Of a stretch of 64,000 bases of DNA, positions 34,265 through 42,882 are shown one piece after another. Position 1 is the stretch's first letter; the number at the start of each line of letters is the position of its first letter. The translations under genes and the position numbers were made by a program. The notes below the pieces were generated by a model. That model was not told the origin of the DNA. It was given only the letters and a program-made list of their open reading frames with translations, and searched no databases. Source of the DNA: Firmicutes bacterium OM04-13BH. Lineage in GTDB: Bacteria > Bacillota > Clostridia > Lachnospirales > Lachnospiraceae. Location of the stretch: NCBI GenBank assembly GCA_003481745.1, contig QULP01000005.1, positions 62,001 to 126,000 on the forward strand, in the 5' to 3' direction.

Positions 34265-35824
34265 TTATAGCAATCCAGCAAATAATCTCATAAATAATTG
34301 TCCCAGTCGCAAATATGCACTTCGTCCGGTTTGATATTGGTCTGTCACATCACGACATTCTTCCATCGTTCTTATCAAATCATTTTTTATTTCCACAACT
34401 GCCTGACAATCTGCCATAAAACAGCCGTTTTCAAAATGGTGATATAAACTTCGATAATCCAGATTAATTGTTCCACAAGTTGCCATACAGTCATCTGCCA
34501 CACTCATTTTTGCATGACAGAAACCAGGAGTCCACTCATAAACACGAACACCATGTTTAACTAATCCATGATAAAAAGAACGAGTTATATTATAAATGAA
34601 TTTTTTATCAGGGATACCAGGTGTGATAATTCTTACGTCTACCCCTCGCTTAGCAGCCAGACATAACGCATGCGTCATTTCATCTGTTATGATTAGATAT
34701 GGAGTCATAAACCAACAATATTTTTCAGCTTTATTTATCATACTGATATAAACTTCTTCTCCTACTTGCTCATTATCCATAGGGCTGTCTGCATAAGGTT
34801 GAACAAACCCAGTTTGCTGTGCCGCATAATCATAGTGGAAAAGGTATTTACTAAAATCAGAATCATTAGCATCCTTATCACTTACTGCATTCCACATTTC
34901 CAAGAATGTCACCGTAAGCGACTGAACAGCATCTCCTTCTAAACGAATACCTGTATCTTTCCACTGTCCATACGGGTGTGTGTAATTAAAATATTCGTTT
35001 GCTAGATTATATCCACCTGTAAATCCGACTTTTCCATCAATAACTGTTATTTTTCTATGATCACGATTGTTCAAAAACAGATTTAAACCTGGCATAAACG
35101 GATTGAATACACGGCAATGAATTCCTATTGCCTCCATCTTTTTCACAAAATCTGTGTTAATAAAGCCTATAGAACCCATATCATCGTAGAATACTCTAAC
35201 TTCCACACCTGCTTTTACTCGCTCTTCCAGAACATCTTGAATCTTATGCCATGCTTCAGCGTCTTCTATCGCATGATATTCCATAAAGATAAACTTCTGT
35301 GCTTTCTCCAAATCCTTAAGCTGTGCCTCTAATCCTTTCACTGCTTCATCAAAATACACAATATCCGTATTCTGATAGATTGGATACTGCGAATTTCTTT
35401 GTATGTAACTTGCTATATTTCCTGCTTTCGGAATTGTTTCTTTTATTTTGCTCAAACACGCCTGACTGTCTGGAAGCATTGGTAACAATTTGCTATCAAT
35501 TTCTGCATATCTCTCACGCATTTTATGTGTGCCACCATTCAAACCAATCAACAAATACAGGCCTACACCCATAATTGGGAAGATTAGAATTAAGATGACC
35601 CAAGGCATTTTCATAGAAGAGGTCTTATCTGATGCGTACAATCCCAAAACCAAGATTCCACTCAAAATCCTTGTAAATAAATTTATAATTTCTGCATATT
35701 CATTCAAGCGTGTTACGATAGTAATAATAAAAATTACTTCCAGAAGAATGCAGACTATGGAAAAACACAGCCGTTTTACCCCATTTTTTGTTTTTGCTTT
35801 GCCCTCTAAAGTATCTTGCTTCAT
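34265..35824 (-). CDS. cls: cardiolipin synthase
   Basis: A 519-residue enzyme with two N-terminal membrane helices (FSIVCILLEVIFIITIVT and WVILILIFPIMGVGLYLLIG), then two HKD motifs: DHRKITVIDGKVGFTGGYN (about 260-280) and CHAKMSVADDCMATCGTIN (about 440-460). Length and layout match bacterial ClsA. It would join two phosphatidylglycerol molecules into cardiolipin and glycerol at the membrane. It lies in a cargo block with a bile salt hydrolase and a second PLD-type synthase. Confidence 0.9.
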   Translation of the reverse strand: MKQDTLEGKAKTKNGVKRLCFSIVCILLEVIFIITIVTRLNEYAEIINLFTRILSGILVLGLYASDKTSSMKMPWVILILIFPIMGVGLYLLIGLNGGTHKMRERYAEIDSKLLPMLPDSQACLSKIKETIPKAGNIASYIQRNSQYPIYQNTDIVYFDEAVKGLEAQLKDLEKAQKFIFMEYHAIEDAEAWHKIQDVLEERVKAGVEVRVFYDDMGSIGFINTDFVKKMEAIGIHCRVFNPFMPGLNLFLNNRDHRKITVIDGKVGFTGGYNLANEYFNYTHPYGQWKDTGIRLEGDAVQSLTVTFLEMWNAVSDKDANDSDFSKYLFHYDYAAQQTGFVQPYADSPMDNEQVGEEVYISMINKAEKYCWFMTPYLIITDEMTHALCLAAKRGVDVRIITPGIPDKKFIYNITRSFYHGLVKHGVRVYEWTPGFCHAKMSVADDCMATCGTINLDYRSLYHHFENGCFMADCQAVVEIKNDLIRTMEECRDVTDQYQTGRSAYLRLGQLFMRLFAGLL

Positions 35825-35859
35825 ATATATTCCACCTTCCTACTTGCTCAGTTTTCTGC

Positions 35860-36540
35860 CTAAATTTCATGAAACATACCAATTTTGTCTTTTATTCTCT
35901 GCATTTCATCATCCGCTTCAATGATAGCTCTTGCAGAATGAAGTAATTCTTCACTTATCTCATCATAACCAGGCATTTCTTCAATTCCTTTTTTATAGCG
36001 AAGTTGATGTTCCAATGTTGCCCAGAAATCCATACCATTGGTTCGGATCTGTAATTCTACACGCATAGGTGTTTTACCCTTAGCAAAAAATACTGGTATT
36101 TCAACAATCATATGATAGCTTCGATAACCATTTGGTTTTGGATTTTTTATATAATCTTTTATTTCAATAACTTTAATATCATCCTGTTGGGTAATCAAAT
36201 CTGATATCATATAAATATCGTCAATAAACGCACAAACTATTCGAACGCCTGCTACATCATTTAAATATGTCTGTATATTTTCTGTTGTAAAATCATGTCC
36301 CATTTTCTGCAATTTATTGTAAATACTATTGGGCTTCTTAATCCTTGTTTTTATAAAAGAAATAGGATTTCGATTGTTCTCAACTGAAAATTCATCATCC
36401 AAAACCTCAAGTTTAGTTTGTATCTCCCGAATAGCACAACGATACATCATCATTAAATTATAAAATTTTGTAGCATTATTTAAAAACTGTAGTGATTCCG
36501 GACTGTTCATCCTGAGTTTTTTTACTTCATCTTTTGTCAT
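35860..36540 (-). CDS. relQ: small alarmone synthetase (RelA/SpoT domain)
   Basis: A 226-residue single-domain (p)ppGpp synthetase of the RelQ/RelP (YjbM) type. Seen are IQTYLNDVAGVRIVCAFIDD, IYMISDLI, KNPKPNGYRSYHMIVEIPV (substrate-binding R-S-Y-H) and RVELQIRTNGMDFWATLEHQ (catalytic E-x-Q-I-R). No hydrolase or regulatory domain is present, so it makes alarmone in response to synthesis or allostery. It lies between the bile salt hydrolase and cardiolipin synthase genes; the stress-signalling link is inferred. Confidence 0.88.
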   Translation of the reverse strand: MTKDEVKKLRMNSPESLQFLNNATKFYNLMMMYRCAIREIQTKLEVLDDEFSVENNRNPISFIKTRIKKPNSIYNKLQKMGHDFTTENIQTYLNDVAGVRIVCAFIDDIYMISDLITQQDDIKVIEIKDYIKNPKPNGYRSYHMIVEIPVFFAKGKTPMRVELQIRTNGMDFWATLEHQLRYKKGIEEMPGYDEISEELLHSARAIIEADDEMQRIKDKIGMFHEI

Positions 36541-36578
36541 GGAACTTTCCTTTCTACCTCATCCCTGATTTCAAAACA

Positions 36579-37556
36579 TTATTTATTTTGATAGTTGATT
36601 CGTTCTCCTTGAATTACTGGATAACAAATCATTTTATCACTATCCAGATTTTCTACATGCATATCTACTGCACTGATCTGATGGTTTTCATAAGTATTGT
36701 AATAATAAATACCTTTTGTAACATTACAACACGACGTATACAATGTGATTTCATATTTTCCATCCGCTACTTCGCAACATCCTCGTTGCTGATCCACAGA
36801 TCCGAGAATGTGGAAGAATTGGCTAACGCTTTCTTCCTCTGATTCACCTGAAATTGCATTTACCTTTGTAAAAGCTACACGTACAAAGCGTGAGGAAGAT
36901 GAGAGATCTCCCGGAAGACCTAATCCTCCCATACCTCTACTATATGCATCAAGAGCCAAATTTTCGCAGAAAGTATTTCTGGGCTGTTTAGGAGATAAAT
37001 ACATATAATTATTTAGTTGAAACATCTGCTGTGGAAATGGCGGATTATTCGTAAGCACTCCTACTGGATTGTCATAAATATGCAAACCATCTGACATAGA
37101 TTCTACCGTAATTGACTCATTCTCATCAGAAATGATCCAGTGTAATTGTGCTAATGGCAATTGCTCGCTGAAAGGAGTATTAACAATATTAATTCGTTCA
37201 AGAAGCTCGCGAACTTCAACTAAAGAAGAACACTGACTTAAAATCCACGGAATAAATTCAAACTGTGCAATATTTTCCACATCTGGCTTAATCGTTGCAT
37301 AAACAGCATTTCCTACAAAATTCAGTCCTGCCATTGCCACTCCTTTTTCATTCATAGCATCATAATACAAAGGATAATCCTCTGCAACATGAGCCATTCC
37401 AATAATTGCATAATGATTTTTCATATCGCCAACATGGCGAAAATTAAACGCATAATTACGTGGTGTAATTACTATCTGATCACCATAAGAGAATTCATAA
37501 TCGAGGGTTCGTCCAAAGTAAAAATCTTTTGTTTTATAAGTTGCTGCTGTACACAT
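36579..37556 (-). CDS. bsh: choloylglycine hydrolase (bile salt hydrolase)
   Basis: A 325-residue Ntn-hydrolase that releases glycine or taurine from conjugated bile acids. Met1 is followed by Cys2, the nucleophile exposed after Met removal. Arg16 and Asp19 are in GRTLDYE, Asn in VLTNNPPFPQQM (about 172) and Arg in SSSSRFVRVAF (about 225), the full catalytic set. The LGLPGD segment favours bile salt hydrolase over penicillin V acylase but does not prove it. RBS AGGAGG precedes ATG. It leads a mobile-element cargo block. Confidence 0.92.
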   Translation of the reverse strand: MCTAATYKTKDFYFGRTLDYEFSYGDQIVITPRNYAFNFRHVGDMKNHYAIIGMAHVAEDYPLYYDAMNEKGVAMAGLNFVGNAVYATIKPDVENIAQFEFIPWILSQCSSLVEVRELLERINIVNTPFSEQLPLAQLHWIISDENESITVESMSDGLHIYDNPVGVLTNNPPFPQQMFQLNNYMYLSPKQPRNTFCENLALDAYSRGMGGLGLPGDLSSSSRFVRVAFTKVNAISGESEEESVSQFFHILGSVDQQRGCCEVADGKYEITLYTSCCNVTKGIYYYNTYENHQISAVDMHVENLDSDKMICYPVIQGERINYQNK

Positions 37557-37613
37557 GATCGTTTATCCTCCTAAACAGATTGAAATATGTCAATGAGTTT
37601 TTTCTTGAACAAT

Positions 37614-37643
37614 AGTATAGCACAATCTTTTATTTTGTTCCAA
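37614..37643 (-). promoter_or_regulatory. promoter of bile salt hydrolase gene
   Basis: Minus-strand TTGGAA (-35), 18-bp spacer and TATACT (-10), about 58 bases upstream of the start codon. Confidence 0.55.
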
Positions 37644-37689
37644 CTTCATACATGATCATAACATGTAAACTTTAAACTATTTTCCTAGA

Positions 37690-38094
37690 TTATTTCTCCA
37701 TCAGTTTTTCAAACCAGGTATCCATAGCTAGGATGAATTGACCTACGTCTGGCAATTCTTGCAGCATTTCGTTTAGGGTTTTGTGCTTCACATATTTCTG
37801 CACATACACCCAACAGGCAACGCTACTGGCTTCTGATACAATGTCAGCTATGGTTTTGCGCATAAGCTCTTCAAATTCAGCAATTTCTTCTTTTGGGACA
37901 ACATCATACAGTGTTGGTGCCTGATGACTTATTTTTACTCCATTTTCATTTGCATCTTTAAGCAGATTCTTAACTTTTTCTCTTGAATCCTCCGGTACTT
38001 TCATGTACTCCCATATAAATGCTACCACATCGGCTGGTGTGTCTTTTTTAAGTGGCGGTAGCTGAATATAATCATTGTTTTTGCTCATTTTCAT
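37690..38094 (-). CDS. gene X: conserved element protein of unknown function
   Basis: A 134-residue protein, the intact parent of two relics at 20238 and 27623. N-terminal part: MKMSKNNDYIQLPPLKKDTP then ADVVAFIWEYMKVPEDSREK. C-terminal part: KEEIAEFEELMRKTIADIVS and CWVYVQKYVKHKTLNEMLQE, ending DTWFEKLMEK. It is helical and acidic with no family I recognise. ATG at 38094 follows GAGGAGAAT. It lies at the end of the replication/partition module, so it probably belongs to element maintenance. Confidence 0.7.
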   Translation of the reverse strand: MKMSKNNDYIQLPPLKKDTPADVVAFIWEYMKVPEDSREKVKNLLKDANENGVKISHQAPTLYDVVPKEEIAEFEELMRKTIADIVSEASSVACWVYVQKYVKHKTLNEMLQELPDVGQFILAMDTWFEKLMEK

Positions 38095-38101
38095 ATTCTC
38101 C

Positions 38102-38398
38102 TCACGATATAATAAAATCAATAATACGTTCTCTTGTCATGTCCAGGACAGTATCCACAAGCACTCCTGCAAACAGGATCAGATACAGAATTGCACTCAG
38201 CACAAACAGGAATGCAACCTGTACCCAGTCATGGTAACAGTATGCAGTCGCTATAATCAACAAAGTGAATGTAAACCCAAGGATTCCTCTGACAACCGCA
38301 TAAGTCTGTACTGTCATCTTCACTGCCAGGCCAATCACAAAAAGGATCAGCCATACCGGCAGTAATAATATCTTCCCAGCAAGTTTTAAAATAAACAT
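38102..38398 (-). CDS. small element membrane protein
   Basis: A 98-residue protein with three predicted membrane helices (LLLPVWLILFVIGLAV, GILGFTFTLLIIATAYCY, VAFLFVLSAILYLILFAGVL) and a charged tail. ATG at 38398 was chosen because AGGAGG sits 5 bases upstream. Such proteins occur in Tn1549-like elements between replication and transfer genes. Function unknown. Confidence 0.65.
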   Translation of the reverse strand: MFILKLAGKILLLPVWLILFVIGLAVKMTVQTYAVVRGILGFTFTLLIIATAYCYHDWVQVAFLFVLSAILYLILFAGVLVDTVLDMTRERIIDFIIS

Positions 38399-38407
38399 GT
38401 GCACCTC

Positions 38408-38842
38408 CTATCTTACCAGTCCTGGCATATCATGGTTCACCTCTGCCTGATAATACCCGTTCATCGTTGACGGTGCATTAAACAAAGCTGCTAATAAATA
38501 TTTCTTGATGTTCTTCACCTTTGTGGTGTTACCACTCATACAGTGTAAGACATACTCGATATGTGAATAGGTCAGCATCAGAAATTTTTTCTTCACCAGT
38601 GATGCCGGATACCAGTTGCTGGCAATCAAGATCTTGTCATTTTTACACATCACAGTTTCTACGATCAGGTTCACGATTTCATCAACCTGTCGCATATCGT
38701 CATGATGGGTTACTTCCAGTGACTCATAATCAACGGTCTCTTTGACAAGGTTTTCATAAGCCTGATAATCCTCAGAACGATTATCGCTATCAAATCTTTT
38801 CTCATCCACAGATATGATATGATTAGATTTATTATCATTCAT
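38408..38842 (-). CDS. replication initiator C-terminal part (DUF6017-like), separate frame
   Basis: A 144-residue frame, NHIISVDEKRFDSDNRSEDY through QVDEIVNLIVETVMC to GYYQAEVNHDMPGLVR, matching the C-terminal DUF6017-like domain that normally follows the RepA N-terminal domain in one protein. The upstream codons EVYISNPNNTNLSDTEMNDN are open in this frame before the ATG. This suggests it was once joined to the gene at 38868 and was split by a one-base shift near 38880-38900. An in-frame ATG without a strong site could still allow separate translation. Confidence 0.65.
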   Translation of the reverse strand: MNDNKSNHIISVDEKRFDSDNRSEDYQAYENLVKETVDYESLEVTHHDDMRQVDEIVNLIVETVMCKNDKILIASNWYPASLVKKKFLMLTYSHIEYVLHCMSGNTTKVKNIKKYLLAALFNAPSTMNGYYQAEVNHDMPGLVR

Positions 38843-38867
38843 TTCAGTATCACTAAGATTAGTATTA

Positions 38868-39383
38868 TTAGGGTTTGAAATGTAAACTTCTTGAAGTTTG
38901 TTTTCGGGACTTCATGAAGTTTGAATTGTAAACTTCTGCGGGTTCCTCATTTTCCACAGAAGTTTGTTTTTTAAACTTCTTTAATTCCTCTTCAAATTTT
39001 TTCTCATCTGTTTTCTCAGGCATAAAGGTTTTCACGTAGATGACGTTCACCTTTCCAAATCCCTGTCTGCGTTTCTCAATCAGGCCAATCCCTGTTTCGT
39101 CATCCAGTTCTCTCATGGATTTGATGGCTTTATTTCTGCCACAGTTCAGTAATTCCATGATATCTTCGATGGAAAAGTAGATATATGCTCTGTTTTTGTC
39201 GTCAAACCACTGATTCTTGATGGAAAGAGACATTCGATCCAACATCAGTCCATATAAAATTTTAGCATCGCTTGATAAGTCTTTAAAGTAACTGTCTGTA
39301 AATAATGCTTTTGGTATGCGGTAGAAGCTGAACTGATCAGCTTCGGTACCGTAAAAATAATTAAATGTCATTTTTTTCTCCAT
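38868..39383 (-). CDS. repA: replication initiator protein RepA, N-terminal domain
   Basis: A 171-residue protein with the RepA_N-type winged-helix start: FYGTEADQFSFYRIPKALFT, SSDAKILYGLMLDRMSLS, IYFSIEDIMELLNCGRNKAI and GFGKVNVIYVKTF. These proteins start replication of plasmids and plasmid-like stages of Tn1549-type elements. It ends early in SRSLHFKP while the neighbouring frame carries the usual C-terminal domain, so the gene seems frameshifted. ATG follows AAAGGAGG. Confidence 0.78.
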   Translation of the reverse strand: MEKKMTFNYFYGTEADQFSFYRIPKALFTDSYFKDLSSDAKILYGLMLDRMSLSIKNQWFDDKNRAYIYFSIEDIMELLNCGRNKAIKSMRELDDETGIGLIEKRRQGFGKVNVIYVKTFMPEKTDEKKFEEELKKFKKQTSVENEEPAEVYNSNFMKSRKQTSRSLHFKP

Positions 39384-39461
39384 AACTGCCTCCTTTCGTT
39401 TTCTGCTAAGAAGTCCTCTTTTTAAACTTCTTTGACTTTGTTTTCTTAACTTTTTCTATCC

Positions 39462-40364
39462 TTAACAGGACTGTTCATGCATCCATTTTTCTAATAATGA
39501 TTCAATCACCTGCTCCATATCTTTGTCTGTATAATCATCCGGAAAGTACTTTGTCAGTTTCTTTTCTGAGAAAGTGAGAGACCGGGATACTTTCTTTGCC
39601 ATCACACAGTTATTGAAAATTGATAACATCTGAATCTGATTGATTGGCCCATCATTCAGTTGATTTCTAAGTGTTGCAATCTGTTTGGGCTTGATAAATC
39701 CAGTGTCGCTGATATATTCGTAAATCCATTCCTGTACTTCCTTATCGATATAGGAGATATCAACAGCAACCGTGAACTGAAGCTTTTTGTTATCTACCAG
39801 ATCAAGCAGTTCCGGAATTAACTCTGTCAGGCGGATAAATCTTTTTACCTGATGACCACTTATTCCCTCCGTTTCACCAATTATATCTGTGGTTAAATTC
39901 GGGACAATTTGTCCCGTATTTCCTTTACTGGGTCTACCAGCTTTTCTTTTCATTGCCTCAAGTTTCATCTTATAAGCAAAGGCTTTCTCACTCGGCAACA
40001 ATTCCTCTCGCTGAATGTTAGCGTCCACCATAGCCACAATGGCATCATCATCTGATAATTCTCTTACGATTGCCGGAATTGTCGTCAGTCCTGCAAGCTG
40101 TGCTGCATGCATTCTTCTGTGACCGGATACCATTTCATATTCTTCATTATCATCCATTCGAAGCAGTACCGGTGTCAGTACTCCATTGATCCTTACACTT
40201 TCAACCAGATCCTGCATCTTTTCATCATCCAGCACCTTGAACGGATGATTTTTAAACGGATGGATCTTACTAATCTCTATCTCCATTGCAGATTCTTCAT
40301 TTACCACACCAAGCAGTTCATCAATGCTTGCCAGTTTAATCTTTTCGCCACTTCTATTTTTCAT
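39462..40364 (-). CDS. ParB/Srx-type partition protein
   Basis: A 300-residue ParB-like protein. The N-terminal ParB domain has [33 protein letters not shown] and the CTP-binding [14 protein letters not shown] (GHRR-x-x-A, about 88-101). A helix-turn-helix region ([19 protein letters not shown]) follows. It overlaps the ParA gene by 11 bases, so it is translationally coupled. It should load at a centromere site and stimulate ParA. A second ParB is encoded upstream of ParA. Confidence 0.88.
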   Translation of the reverse strand: MKNRSGEKIKLASIDELLGVVNEESAMEIEISKIHPFKNHPFKVLDDEKMQDLVESVRINGVLTPVLLRMDDNEEYEMVSGHRRMHAAQLAGLTTIPAIVRELSDDDAIVAMVDANIQREELLPSEKAFAYKMKLEAMKRKAGRPSKGNTGQIVPNLTTDIIGETEGISGHQVKRFIRLTELIPELLDLVDNKKLQFTVAVDISYIDKEVQEWIYEYISDTGFIKPKQIATLRNQLNDGPINQIQMLSIFNNCVMAKKVSRSLTFSEKKLTKYFPDDYTDKDMEQVIESLLEKWMHEQSC

Positions 40365-41139
40365 TTTTCAAAACCTCCTGTGTTAAGTTCTTATATGCTT
40401 CGGCAACTTTTCCTTTCGGGCAGTGCATGTAGATGCTTTTTCCCTCTGCACTGGTCTCAGCTGCTTTTACAGACATCGGAATCACATTTTCAAATACTTC
40501 TATCTGGCTTCCGTATGTTGTATGTACTCTCGATGCAATGTCCCTTGCGTAATTGGTTCTGAAATCAACCATAGTCAACAGAATGCCCTCAATCGCCAGT
40601 TTCCGGTTCAGCCTTTTCTTTACTGTAAGAATGGTCTTGATCAGCTGCTGAAGTCCTTTCACCGGCAGATATGCGGCCTGTACAGGTATCAGCACGGAAT
40701 CGGAAGAGACCAGTGCATTGATTGTCATCATACCAAGACTTGGCATACAGTCGATCAGGATATAATCGTATCGGCCTCTTATCGCATCGATATATTCCTT
40801 CATGATCATTTCTCTGCTCATAACATTTCCCATCGTTACTTCCAGGGCAGAAAGCTCAATATTTGCCGGAAGTAGATCTACATTTTCCTGGTGATGTAAG
40901 ATACCATCTTCCAGAGAGATTTCTTCTTCGTTAATGACATCCATCATAATCGTTGCCAGTGTGATGCGAAGATCATCCGGTTCCTCATATCCAAGACTTG
41001 CGGTTAAACTTCCCTGTGGATCCGCGTCGATCAGCAACACTTTCTTACCTTCTCTTGCCAGTCCAATGCCTACATTTACGGCTGTGGTGGTCTTTCCGAC
41101 GCCACCTTTCTGGTTTACTACGGATATAACTTTACACAT
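40354..41139 (-). CDS. parA: ParA/Soj-type partition ATPase
   Basis: A 261-residue Walker-type ATPase: deviant Walker [15 protein letters not shown] (about 10-23), [36 protein letters not shown] (Walker B) and the later [15 protein letters not shown]. This is a standard element or plasmid ParA that segregates DNA with ParB on the nucleoid. ATG follows AAAGGAGGAAGAAATC. It lies between two ParB-like genes. Confidence 0.92.
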   Translation of the reverse strand: MCKVISVVNQKGGVGKTTTAVNVGIGLAREGKKVLLIDADPQGSLTASLGYEEPDDLRITLATIMMDVINEEEISLEDGILHHQENVDLLPANIELSALEVTMGNVMSREMIMKEYIDAIRGRYDYILIDCMPSLGMMTINALVSSDSVLIPVQAAYLPVKGLQQLIKTILTVKKRLNRKLAIEGILLTMVDFRTNYARDIASRVHTTYGSQIEVFENVIPMSVKAAETSAEGKSIYMHCPKGKVAEAYKNLTQEVLKNEK

Positions 41140-41153
41140 GATTTCTTCCTCCT

Positions 41154-42023
41154 TTAACTATCCCATGATTCTTTTTTCCATAATTTCAACAGTGCCAGTA
41201 TTTCCCGTTTCATCATTGCCGGTGTATAAGAATTTGGAAAATACTTGTGCAACTGCTCGTTTGTGAATGCCACTCTTGTGATCTCACCCTTTTTCACTTC
41301 ACACATGATCTCTTCCATCTTTTCCAGTGACAACTGTTTTTCTTTACTCAGTTGCCGGATCCTCTGGGCCTGTGAGAGTGATGGGATTGCCTGTGCATAC
41401 TCCATTGCTACAAGCAGTTCTCTTTGTTCTTTTTCACTTAATGCAGCTATCTCTACAGCCGGACAAAAAGAAATGATCTCATCATCCAGTTTCTGCAACA
41501 TTTCCGGTATCAGTTTTGTCAGTGAGATATAACGCTGCACTTGTTTTGGGCTATCACCACAATCTTCACTGATGATTTCTATTGCCCGCTTTCTTGGTGT
41601 TTTGTGGTCAACTTGGCTCTTTTTTCGACCACTTTTTCTTTTTAATACGTCATTCTTCAGTTTGTAAGCAAAAGCTTTTTCACTGTAGCTGATCCGTTCT
41701 CTGTGAAGATTGGAATCTACCATGCTCAAGATGGAATCATCTTCACTTAATACCCGGATGATTACCGGTACTTTACGGTATCCCAGTTTCTCCGCAGCAT
41801 GTTTTCTTCTGTGGCCGGATATGATCTCATAGTATCCATCCGGTACCGGTCTGACGATCAGCGGATTTAATATTCCATACTTTTCAATGCTTTCCTGCAG
41901 AAGAAACATTTCCTTATCATCCTTCACCTGAAACGGATGCTCTTTGAACGGTCGAAGACGCTCAATCTCAATTTCTATGATTCTTTCTTCGTTTTCTTCT
42001 GATTGTCTGTTTGGTTCAGTCAT
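41154..42023 (-). CDS. ParB/RepB-type partition protein
   Basis: A 289-residue ParB-like protein with [40 protein letters not shown] and [20 protein letters not shown], followed by helix-turn-helix residues ([20 protein letters not shown]). ATG at 42023 was chosen because AAAGGAGTCAAG precedes it; an extended upstream frame runs into the att repeat. A damaged copy lies at 27870-28193. Its binding sites may be the TTAGCTG repeats just upstream. Confidence 0.88.
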   Translation of the reverse strand: MTEPNRQSEENEERIIEIEIERLRPFKEHPFQVKDDKEMFLLQESIEKYGILNPLIVRPVPDGYYEIISGHRRKHAAEKLGYRKVPVIIRVLSEDDSILSMVDSNLHRERISYSEKAFAYKLKNDVLKRKSGRKKSQVDHKTPRKRAIEIISEDCGDSPKQVQRYISLTKLIPEMLQKLDDEIISFCPAVEIAALSEKEQRELLVAMEYAQAIPSLSQAQRIRQLSKEKQLSLEKMEEIMCEVKKGEITRVAFTNEQLHKYFPNSYTPAMMKREILALLKLWKKESWDS

Positions 42024-42112
42024 CTTGACTCCTTTCCTCCAGGATTCAGGAAATAAAAAATGCCTGCCTGGAACTTTTATAGATAGTAAAGTTCCAAACA
42101 GACATTGCTGTT

Positions 42113-42432
42113 TGACCATTAGCTGTAGCTAATAGAATTAAATACTGTTTCAGCTAATTTATGTTTGCAGGTTTGGGAGAGATTGTTTCTTTTCCCGCCT
42201 TTTCTCTGATTTACATCCCCGAATAAGGGGTGACAACAGAGCGGAACCCAAATGTTAGCTGAACTTCCTAAAACCCATGTTTGCAAACCGGTAATTTTGA
42301 TTAGCTGTCAGCTAACAAAAATCAGATTGCGTTAGCTGGAAATTGATCATTTTGAATGGAAAATCATGTCACGAACGTGATTAGAAAATAACAAAAGCGT
42401 TCGTTGTCAGCTAATCCAGCTAACATTTTCGA
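42113..42432. repeat. cluster of TTAGCTG/CAGCTAA sites at element end
   Basis: Eight copies of TTAGCTG or its complement CAGCTAA within about 320 bases, some paired back-to-back (TTAGCTGTCAGCTAA). They could be ParB or RepA iterons or recombinase arm sites. Duplicated at 28290-28605. Confidence 0.7.
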
Positions 42433-42445
42433 ACGCTTTGAAGCC

Positions 42446-42519
42446 CGTCGCCAAGAGGATTTGAACCTCCGACCCCTCGCTTAGGAGGCGAGTGCTCTAT
42501 CCAGCTGAGCTATGACGAC
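42446..42519 (-). tRNA. tRNA-Arg (anticodon CCT)
   Basis: A full cloverleaf on the minus strand. The 5' strand GTCGTCA pairs with TGGCGAC in the acceptor stem, the D-arm is GCTCAGCTGGATAGAGC, the anticodon stem CTCGC/GCGAG holds loop CTCCTAA with anticodon CCT, and the T-arm GGAGGTTCAAATCCTC is intact. Reads AGG codons. CCA is not encoded. The 3' part is duplicated at 28617, marking it as an integration site. Confidence 0.95.
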
Positions 42520-42579
42520 ACATGCCACAAACCCTTGATTTTACTGGGTTTCTAGGATTTTTCCCTTCGGCCATATATA

Positions 42580-42608
42580 AGATTATCAACTCTTTTTCGA
42601 GTTGTCAA
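42580..42608 (-). promoter_or_regulatory. tRNA-Arg promoter
   Basis: Minus-strand TTGACA, 17-bp spacer and TAATCT, about 60 bases upstream of the tRNA. The spacer contains an AACTC/GAGTT inverted repeat. Confidence 0.65.
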
Positions 42609-42714
42609 TCTACAGATTTTTTTTGCTAATGAAGCATAATAATTGACACATATAAATGATTTTATACTAACCAATTCAAAAAGTCAACCCTGGCATGGCT
42701 TTTTGAACGCAGAT

Positions 42715-42749
42715 AAGCAAGTAGCAAAGCGGATTGCGAATGTCCGCTT
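42715..42749. repeat. dispersed 35-bp hairpin repeat, copy 1
   Basis: AAGCAAGTAGC followed by AAGCGGA-loop-TCCGCTT. Thirty-one of 35 bases match a second copy at 47907-47941. The stem is kept in both copies if read as minus-strand RNA. No coding role seen. Confidence 0.6.
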
Positions 42750-42786
42750 TACCGCTTTACCCTTGTCAGAACAATGGGGATAAAAT

Positions 42787-42840
42787 AAAAAGGACATCCT
42801 ATCTATTGAATTTTTTATTTTAAGATAGAACGTCCTTTTT
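42787..42840 (-). terminator. intrinsic terminator of surface protein gene
   Basis: AAAAAGGACGTTCTATCTT pairs with AATAGATAGGATGTCCTTTTT around an AT-rich loop. It lies 43 bases after the stop codon at 42883. Confidence 0.75.
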
Positions 42841-42882
42841 AAGTTTTGCTAAAGGAAGCTTTTGATTAATTATTTACCTGTA

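Noticed and set aside
42113..42432. CRISPR-like array suggested by repeated TTAGCTG
   Set aside because: Units are only 7 bases, in both orientations and irregularly spaced, so they are binding-site iterons. No CRISPR array was seen anywhere in the window.
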